Positions 58,589 to 64,000 of a DNA stretch of 64,000 nucleotides are shown here, one piece after another; positions within the stretch are counted from its first letter, which is position 1, and each line of letters starts with the position of its first letter. The notes beneath the pieces were generated by a model. That model was not told the DNA's origin. It was given only the letters and a program-made list of their open reading frames with translations, and did no database searches. This stretch comes from Clostridium_AD sp050717535 (GTDB lineage: Bacteria > Bacillota > Clostridia > Clostridiales > Clostridiaceae). The stretch lies in NCBI RefSeq assembly GCF_050717535.1, contig NZ_JBOITM010000081.1:1-64000 (forward strand). Direction: 5' to 3'. The translations under genes and the position numbers were made by a program.

Positions 58589-59443
58589 TTACCTCCAAAC
58601 TTCAATATGATCTTTTATAAAGACATCTATTGTTCTAGGTTTTCTTTTTAATAAAACTTCAGCAGTGCTCGAAACATGGTTTGCCATGCCCAATTTTGTT
58701 GTAAGGTATAATATCATCATTACAGTGGCAAATTCTCTTTTGATTCCTCTTACAATCATTTCATTTCTAAATTTAAATAAAGGTGGGTTTGAATATGTTA
58801 TTTTTCGTCCAAGTATTCTTGTCATACTTTCTGCAACTTGAAAGTAAGTAATAGCCTCTGAACCTGTAATAGTATATGCCTTATTTTCATGGCCCTTTTC
58901 TGAAAGAGTCCTTCCAATTATCTCACCAATATCCCTTGTATCTATAAAACTAATCTTAGCTTTTCCTGAAGGTATGAATAGGTCATCTCTCAGCTTAATA
59001 TCTTCTGCATGTGTTGTAGATAAATTTTGCATAAAAAAACTAGGTCTTATAAAAGTGTAAGGTATTTCAGACTCTAGAATGACCTTTTCAATTTTGTGAT
59101 GTGGTGGAAAAGGATTTTTCTCTGCTCCTAGTAAAGATAAAAATACTATTTGCTCAACTCCAACTTCTTTACATTTTTGAATAAAAGGTTTAAATATTCC
59201 ATTAACATCTGTAAGTTGTGGTGGTCTAACTAAAAACACCTTTTTAACACCATTTAGAGCAGTTTCATAGGTATCTATATCTTGAAAATCAAAGTTAACA
59301 TATTCCATGGAATCATCTTGCTCAATGCTTTTTTTAATGTTTCTTACGCCAGCTAGAAAGTCTCTATTTATACTTTTTAAATAGTCCACAACTGCACTTC
59401 CTACATTTCCCGTTATTCCTGTTAATAAAATCTTTTCAATCAT
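58589..59443 (-). CDS. NmrA-type NAD(P)-binding oxidoreductase
   Basis: A 284-residue atypical short-chain dehydrogenase fold. ILLTGITGNVGSAVVDYL is the GxxGxxG dinucleotide motif, and KKVFLVRPPQLTD, HHKIEKVILESEIPYTFIRPSFFMQNL and FIDTRDIGEI are typical NmrA/NAD(P)H:quinone-oxidoreductase-like features. The catalytic Tyr-x3-Lys is replaced by HHKIEK, as in NmrA-type sensors or reductases. It may be a redox sensor or a quinone reductase; the substrate is unknown. Monocistronic with a GGGAG site upstream. Confidence 0.82.
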   Translation of the reverse strand: MIEKILLTGITGNVGSAVVDYLKSINRDFLAGVRNIKKSIEQDDSMEYVNFDFQDIDTYETALNGVKKVFLVRPPQLTDVNGIFKPFIQKCKEVGVEQIVFLSLLGAEKNPFPPHHKIEKVILESEIPYTFIRPSFFMQNLSTTHAEDIKLRDDLFIPSGKAKISFIDTRDIGEIIGRTLSEKGHENKAYTITGSEAITYFQVAESMTRILGRKITYSNPPLFKFRNEMIVRGIKREFATVMMILYLTTKLGMANHVSSTAEVLLKRKPRTIDVFIKDHIEVWR

Positions 59444-59806
59444 TATTCTTCACTCCCTTCATTTAATTTACAAATCTCTTTGGCTTATTATTTATTTGAA
59501 TGTGCCTATAATATAACAATAGAGGATGATTAACAATTTTTTTGTCTTTTATTTTAAAAGTAATTTTTTATTAAAACCTGTTACTACGAACTATTAATTT
59601 CAAAGAGTGAAAGTGTGGTGCATTTACTGTGTATTTTAATAAATTTTTATGATTATTCTACTAATAAGAACCATCAAAAATAGAAAGGATTATCCATATG
59701 CTACATGGAAGGTACTCCTTTCTATTTTATTTGTTTATTAGAAAATGTTAATAGATTTTTGTAAATAACTATGCTGTCAAATTATTATGTCAAAGGCTTA
59801 ATTAAT
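59444..59806. other. Intergenic region with one hairpin
   Basis: Non-coding. It contains the promoter side of the NmrA gene and a 13-bp inverted repeat AAAATAGAAAGGA (59677-59689) with TCCTTTCTATTTT (59716-59728), which terminates the SHOCT gene transcript on the minus strand. Nothing else recognised. Confidence 0.6.
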
Positions 59807-60049
59807 TTATAGTGTTTTATTATTTAATAATGCATTTTTTTTACTATTATATTCTTCTTCATTTATTTCTCCACGAGCAAATCTTTCATTTAAGATGTCT
59901 AATGAACTATCCCTAGTTCCTATATCTTTAATATTTTTATTTTGCAGTAGTTTATATATTGAAAATGCAACAATTACAATTATTATTATAGGAATAATCA
60001 TTCCAAATGACCCTCCCATCATATTGTTTCCATATCCATATCCCATCAT
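59807..60049 (-). CDS. Small membrane protein with SHOCT domain
   Basis: An 80-residue protein: a Met/Gly-rich start MMGYGYGNNMMGG, one membrane helix (about residues 15-35) and a C-terminal SHOCT motif SSLDILNERFARGEINEEEYNSKKNALL. SHOCT is an oligomerization module in small membrane proteins. Met/Gly-rich N termini of this type often occur beside copper- or heavy-metal-related genes. It is preceded 73 bp upstream by a Met-rich exported protein, so a shared metal-linked role is possible but not shown. Confidence 0.8.
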   Translation of the reverse strand: MMGYGYGNNMMGGSFGMIIPIIIIVIVAFSIYKLLQNKNIKDIGTRDSSLDILNERFARGEINEEEYNSKKNALLNNKTL

Positions 60050-60122
60050 ATTAAATCATCCTTCCTTTAATTTTTATTTTATTTATCCATTAATTTGTTT
60101 TAATTATTTAAAATTTGTTATA

Positions 60123-60569
60123 TTAGATTCCCATCATACTCGTATGAATTTCTGTCATATTTTCTCTGCCTATGGATTTCATCATATTAACCATAGATTT
60201 ATATCCATTTTCTTTCATTATATCGATCATCTTTTTATAATCCTTATCACTTATGTTATTCATCAAATTACTCATGGAACTAAAATCTCTATTTCCCATT
60301 GCCTTTGCTTCATCACTGAAACCATTATCTTTCATTATTTTTATCATGTCCTCATTGCTAACATTTGATTGAACTCCTATAGCATTACCATCACCCATCA
60401 TATAACTTCTATAATTATATGAAGATTTATTATTACTATTTTGTGAGCTCATAATCGGTCTGTTAAAATCATTGTTAGTTAAATTATTCCTACCTGTTGC
60501 ATATGCAACTGAAATGCCTCCAACTGTTAAAATTCCTGCTATTATTATAACCATAAATTTAGTTTTCAT
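60123..60569 (-). CDS. Exported Met-rich protein of unknown function
   Basis: A 148-residue protein with a signal peptide (KTKFMVIIIAGILTVGGISVAYA), a low-complexity Asn/Ser/Tyr linker, and a C-terminal part made of related helical units: NEDMIKIMKDNGFSDEAKAMGNRDFSSM, DKDYKKMIDIMKENGYKSMVNMMKSIG. Fourteen or more Met residues in the mature part suggest copper or other soft-metal binding. The family is not recognised. It is on the same strand as, and just upstream of, the SHOCT gene, and a two-component system lies further upstream. Confidence 0.7.
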   Translation of the reverse strand: MKTKFMVIIIAGILTVGGISVAYATGRNNLTNNDFNRPIMSSQNSNNKSSYNYRSYMMGDGNAIGVQSNVSNEDMIKIMKDNGFSDEAKAMGNRDFSSMSNLMNNISDKDYKKMIDIMKENGYKSMVNMMKSIGRENMTEIHTSMMGI

Positions 60570-60978
60570 TTAATATCACTCCTCACCATATCTAGTGTAT
60601 TTCTCTATATATTTATTCTACTATTGAATTGTGGAGTAATTATGAAGATAATTTATTTTATTTTATAAATTAGTAATATTCTTACAAGTTCTACTCATGT
60701 TTCAAGGAATTAATTGTTACAAATCCAAAGTATGGTGGACTAAATTTCAATGCTGGTAATTTGCAAGCATTTGTAAATGATGTAACCTTCATTTGGTTGA
60801 TAGTGTAAAAGATTCTAATGGAAAGTAATTTTAAAAATGATCCTCGTATGAGAAGTATAAAAAATAGTCCTCAAGTTCTAAAAACTCAAAGACTCAAAAA
60901 TATATATTTAAAATATTTCATAATTTCATTGAAACTTATTTCACTATTTAATTTATCATTTAATTGCATTTTTCCATT
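60570..60978. other. Intergenic region carrying gene fragments
   Basis: About 400 bases without an intact gene. A short fragment resembling the PBP2 C terminus lies at 60818-60868 (plus). An adjoining open stretch about 60715-60810 reads NPKYGGLNFNAGNLQAFVND, which I do not recognise. The region looks like debris from a rearrangement. Confidence 0.5.
60818..60868 (+). pseudogene. Fragment resembling the C terminus of PBP2
   Basis: MESNFKNDPRMRSIKNS matches ESYFKNDPRMAEYKNK of the PBP2 gene at 17.5 kb, including a 16-base identical run in the DNA (TTTTAAAAATGATCCT). No upstream PBP sequence remains. It is short, so the match needs confirmation. Confidence 0.4.
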
Positions 60979-61368
60979 TTAGGAGGTCTTACCATCAATG
61001 CCATTACTTTCTTCTCCCTCAATACTAATTATAAGTTTATTAGACAGACATACAATTAGCTGGCCAGGCTTAGAAGAAATCCATCCAACTTTAACATCAA
61101 CTTGCTTGGGACAATCCGCAGCTTTTACGCTAATACCATTATGTTTAACTGATATAACATTGTAATTGCCTTTATCTGTTTTTATAGTAAACTCTTGTGG
61201 CTCTATTACCTTATTTAAATCAATAGTTTTAAGCACCTTGCCATCGCTCTTAATAACTGCAATATTTTTCAAACCGTTAATAGAAGTTTTATATATTGTA
61301 GTTATGCTTAAAGCTATTACCACAATAATTAGAATTACTATTCCAACTATTTTATCACCACTCTTCAT
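60979..61368 (-). CDS. NusG_II-domain membrane-anchored protein
   Basis: A 129-residue protein with an N-terminal membrane helix (about residues 7-26) and an extracytoplasmic NusG domain-II-like beta domain: FTIKTDKGNYNVISVKHNGISVKAADCPKQVDVKVGWISSKPGQLIVCLSNKLIISIEG. Most relatives have a second Cys where this one has Asp (QVDVK rather than Q-x-CVK), so the usual Cys pair is incomplete, though the later IVCLSN Cys is kept. The family function is unknown and is sometimes linked to electron-transport (Rnf) or envelope genes. It lies just downstream of the two-component system on the same strand. Confidence 0.8.
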   Translation of the reverse strand: MKSGDKIVGIVILIIVVIALSITTIYKTSINGLKNIAVIKSDGKVLKTIDLNKVIEPQEFTIKTDKGNYNVISVKHNGISVKAADCPKQVDVKVGWISSKPGQLIVCLSNKLIISIEGEESNGIDGKTS

Positions 61369-61564
61369 AACTAAACTCCTTGTTTGTTAAATAAAATTAT
61401 TTTTAATGTATATTTTCACTTTTATGTTTTATTTATAGATTTAGTATACTCCAAAATTATAAAGAGATTATGTAGTTAAAAGGTATGCCTTTAGCCTCTT
61501 AACTTTACCTTTTGAGGTCTCCTTATTTGCTTTAATTTTACTTATAGATGTAATTTGTGGAAAA

Positions 61565-62932
61565 TCACAAAAATCTATTAAAATACGCAGTAACAACGCA
61601 TCCCTTTTCCTCTTTACTCTTCACATCTATGGTTGCCTTATGAAGTGTCAATATATTCTTTACAATGGTGAGTCCTATTCCTGTGCCTTCTATTTCATGT
61701 CTACTTTTATCTCCTCTATATAGTCTCTCAAATATATAAGGTAGGTCTTCCTTATTAATTCCGATGCCTGTATCTTTTATTTTTAATATTACCTTTTCAT
61801 CAGTTGCTTTCAAAGTAATATTAATTTCCCCATGTACTGGAGTAAATTTGACTGCATTTGAAAGTAAATTAATAATTACCTGTTTTATCTTGTCACGGTC
61901 TCCTAAAATGTTACATGATTTACTAGTGCTACATTGTAAGGAGATATTGAGGTTATTATTTTCCGCTATTACTCCAAAATCACTTATAACTGAGGAAATA
62001 ATATCCTTCAAATTAATTTTTTCCATACTTAGAGATATTTCCTCCGCTTCAACCTCTTTTAGGATGTTTAAATTATCTATAAGCTTTCCAAATCTAATAA
62101 CTTCCTCGTTAAGATAGGTCAATCTTTCATTGTCTACTGGGAAAATACCATCTATCATAGCTTCAAAATTATTTTGAAGAATGTTAAGAGGAGTTCTAAC
62201 CTCATGGGATATATCTGATATTAACCTCTTCCTAAGCACATCCTGATGTTGAAGTTTTTCTCCAAGTGTATTTATACTATTCCTTAAATCTTCAAGCTCT
62301 AAAATGTTACTTTTTTCATTGGACCTTTCGTGATAATTTCCATTTGAAAGATAAACAGAAATCTTTGAAATTTGACTAAGTGGTGTTGAAAATTGCTTTG
62401 AAATATATAAACTGATTAATATTGTTATTAAAATTGAAAGTACAACACTTAAAATAATGCTCTTATTTATTGAGGTTTTAAAGCTTACATCCTCTTCTGA
62501 TAATAGTACTGGTGCATATTGCCCTACTTCTATGTGTCCTACAGTTTTGTTTTCAACATTTATTTCGAATTTGCTTGTATTATAAACTCCTCCATCTTTA
62601 ACATGCATATTAATATTACTATTTTTAACTATTTCTTTAGGGTCCATTCCCCAAACAACTTTGTTATTTACATCCCTAAGAGTAAGACAATAGTTACTCA
62701 TATAGGCTTCGTGCAGAATTTCTATTCCTGAATTTTCATCCCACTTACCATTTTTTTTATATACCTCTTCCAGATATTTAACTATTCTAACATTTCTCTT
62801 ATCTTGATTTTCCACTAGATATTTATCAAAAGTTTTTGATATTGTTATATTTACAAAAAGTGTAGATAAAAAAAGTGCTATTATCGCTGTTGCTACTAAA
62901 ATAATACTTAATCTCTTCCTTATGCTCTGCAT
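61565..62932 (-). CDS. Membrane sensor histidine kinase
   Basis: A 455-residue kinase with two membrane helices (about residues 10-32 and 158-178) flanking an extracellular sensor domain of about 120 residues. A HAMP linker, HisKA with LISDISHEVRTPLNIL (His243) and HATPase with NLLSNAVKFT, DTGIGINKEDLPYIFERLYRGDKSR and GTGIGLTIVKNIL follow. It follows its response regulator by 3 bp. This BaeS/CpxA-like layout often senses envelope or metal stress; the signal here is unknown. Confidence 0.9.
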   Translation of the reverse strand: MQSIRKRLSIILVATAIIALFLSTLFVNITISKTFDKYLVENQDKRNVRIVKYLEEVYKKNGKWDENSGIEILHEAYMSNYCLTLRDVNNKVVWGMDPKEIVKNSNINMHVKDGGVYNTSKFEINVENKTVGHIEVGQYAPVLLSEEDVSFKTSINKSIILSVVLSILITILISLYISKQFSTPLSQISKISVYLSNGNYHERSNEKSNILELEDLRNSINTLGEKLQHQDVLRKRLISDISHEVRTPLNILQNNFEAMIDGIFPVDNERLTYLNEEVIRFGKLIDNLNILKEVEAEEISLSMEKINLKDIISSVISDFGVIAENNNLNISLQCSTSKSCNILGDRDKIKQVIINLLSNAVKFTPVHGEINITLKATDEKVILKIKDTGIGINKEDLPYIFERLYRGDKSRHEIEGTGIGLTIVKNILTLHKATIDVKSKEEKGCVVTAYFNRFL

Positions 62933-62935
62933 GAA

Positions 62936-63616
62936 TTAATCACCACCAAATTTATAACCAATTCTAGTTACGGTTAATATATATTTTGGATTCCTACTAT
63001 CCTCTTCTATCTTTTTACGTATATTCTTAATATGAACATCAATGGTTCTATCAAAACCTTGAAAATCTATTCCCATAATCCTCTCAATTAGTTGCTCTCT
63101 TGTAAATACTTTCCCCCTATTAGATGATAATATATGCAATAAATCAAATTCATTTGGTGTAAGCGATATCTCTATGCCGTGCACCTTAACCATTCTTTTC
63201 TCATAATTAATTTCTAAATCCCCACTATTATAAATTGTTGATTCACTCTTATTTATATTAATCCTTCTAAATAAAGCATTTACTCTTGCGGTTAGTTCTC
63301 GTGGACTAAAAGGCTTAACTAGATACTCATCTGCCCCAAGATTTAACCCTTCTATTCTATCTTCTAAGGTACTCTTTGCTGTAAGCATAAATATATGCAC
63401 GTCGGATATTTTTCTTAATATACTACACACCTCTTCACCAGATATATCTGGTAACATTAGGTCTAATATAACTAAACTAAAGTTAATTTTATCGAAAAGT
63501 TTTATGCCCTCTAGTCCCTTTGTAGTGCAATAAACTCTATAACCTTCTTTTTCAAGATACGCCTTTTGTATTTCTGAGACCTTTTCTTCGTCTTCAATAA
63601 TTAATATATTATCCAA
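62936..63616 (-). CDS. OmpR/PhoB-family response regulator
   Basis: A 226-residue regulator. The receiver domain has ILIIEDEEK (Asp/Glu pair), phospho-acceptor Asp52 (LVILDLMLP), TAKS and VKPFSPREL. The winged-helix output has ISLTPNEFDLLHILSSNRGKVFTREQLIERIMG and RTIDVHIKNIRKKIE. The TTG start at 63616 is chosen because AAGGGGTG lies upstream at good spacing; a longer ATG frame would add 17 hydrophobic residues atypical of the family. It forms an operon with the kinase, and the downstream NusG_II, Met-rich and SHOCT genes on the same strand may be its targets. Confidence 0.9.
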   Translation of the reverse strand: MDNILIIEDEEKVSEIQKAYLEKEGYRVYCTTKGLEGIKLFDKINFSLVILDLMLPDISGEEVCSILRKISDVHIFMLTAKSTLEDRIEGLNLGADEYLVKPFSPRELTARVNALFRRININKSESTIYNSGDLEINYEKRMVKVHGIEISLTPNEFDLLHILSSNRGKVFTREQLIERIMGIDFQGFDRTIDVHIKNIRKKIEEDSRNPKYILTVTRIGYKFGGD

Positions 63617-64000
63617 ACCTGCACCCCTTATAAAATTTATTACATAACATATTTGAATTGTCCTCATTATTATGGTTCCCTAATATTTGTAACAATATAT
63701 AAGAATATGTTATTTAAGGAATTAACAATGTAAAAGTAAAATTTCTCTAAAAAAAGCAATGTAAAAATCCTCCCATTTCTATGCTAGCTTCACTCCTCAT
63801 AATATAATTGTATCTACAAAAAAACGTCTTCAAAATGCTCTAAGTGTAGCATTAGTCCTATAACCATATTGAATAAAAAAGTATTAGTAGACAGGGATGA
63901 AAACTATTTATATAATACGATAATAAAGAATATATATTGTGCAAAGTTCATTAAAAAAAACTTTAAAACTGTACTTTACACAATATATGTATTTTTTATT
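63617..64000. other. Right-hand intergenic region
   Basis: Non-coding and AT-rich to the window edge; it should include the response-regulator promoter. Apart from the hairpin at 63932-63988, no feature was recognised. Confidence 0.5.
63932..63988. terminator. Long hairpin near the window end
   Basis: A 16-bp stem with one mismatch (ATATATTGTGCAAAGT/ACTTTACACAATATAT), loop 25 nt, followed by ATTTTTTATT. Probably the terminator of a gene beyond the right edge or bidirectional. Confidence 0.6.

Noticed and set aside
1..64000. CRISPR arrays, tRNA or rRNA genes
   Set aside because: No regularly spaced repeats, no cloverleaf with a TTCRANNC arm and no rRNA-like conserved sequence were seen on reading through; small tRNAs could still be missed without a search tool.

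Overview
The window is AT-rich, low-GC Firmicutes DNA and reads as the chromosome of an anaerobic Clostridium (sensu stricto). The evidence is strong AGGAGG-type ribosome binding sites, frequent TTG starts, an asrABC sulfite reductase operon, a glycyl-radical hydroxyproline dehydratase, hybrid-cluster proteins, a flavodiiron protein and a spore photoproduct lyase. No rRNA, tRNA or CRISPR array was seen. The species cannot be fixed from the sequence alone.

Region 1 (1-9.6 kb): the end of an APC amino-acid transporter, then a long minus-strand block for peptide and amino-acid use. It holds a complete HAAT/Liv-type ABC importer (livJHMGF), a broken PepV-like dipeptidase, a DUF819 membrane protein, a DUF3870 protein and a dipeptide epimerase. 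Two related leader/terminator elements precede the dipeptidase remnant and the epimerase. Region 2 (9.8-11.4 kb): an IscB element with an upstream omega-RNA (HEARO) locus, inserted at the 5' end of an M20 amidohydrolase gene. Region 3 (11.4-25.7 kb): amidohydrolase, PAS histidine kinase, PBP2, the hydroxyproline-to-proline module hypE-hypD-proC, an ABC-2 exporter, a secreted protein, and a MATE-family gene behind what looks like a ribosome-controlled attenuator. Region 4 (26-33.3 kb): a two-component system, a secreted cysteine-hydrolase-like protein, asrABC and a Crp/Fnr regulator.

Region 5 (33.3-57.3 kb) is the most interesting. It is a dispersed nitrosative/oxidative-stress and redox island: two near-identical hcp genes, ric, flavodiiron fprA, NADH:rubredoxin-reductase-like nroR, a hemerythrin-like gene, three small cupins, ferredoxins, a split COG0701-type permease with a ferredoxin tail, a MacAB-like exporter with an SLH protein, and two more Crp/Fnr regulators. 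Eight promoters carry a Crp/Fnr-type palindrome (GTAAC-N4-GTTAC-like or TGATT-N2-AATCA-like). In every one the palindrome centre lies exactly 29.5 bp upstream of the -10 hexamer, which is class-II activation geometry. Two of them share an identical 25-bp operator although they lie 23 kb apart. This ties the cupins, the permease/ferredoxin pair, the exporter and the unknown 216-residue protein to the same stress response.

Region 6 (57.4-64 kb): a frameshifted splB, an NmrA-type oxidoreductase, a SHOCT membrane protein, a Met-rich exported protein, a NusG_II-domain protein and a second two-component system.

The window contains an unusual amount of gene decay. There are internal deletions in the dipeptidase, the MATE gene and a second fprA copy, a chemoreceptor-like gene fused to a ferredoxin tail, frameshifts in a ferredoxin and in splB, and small fragments of a trans-sulfuration enzyme and of a PBP2 gene.
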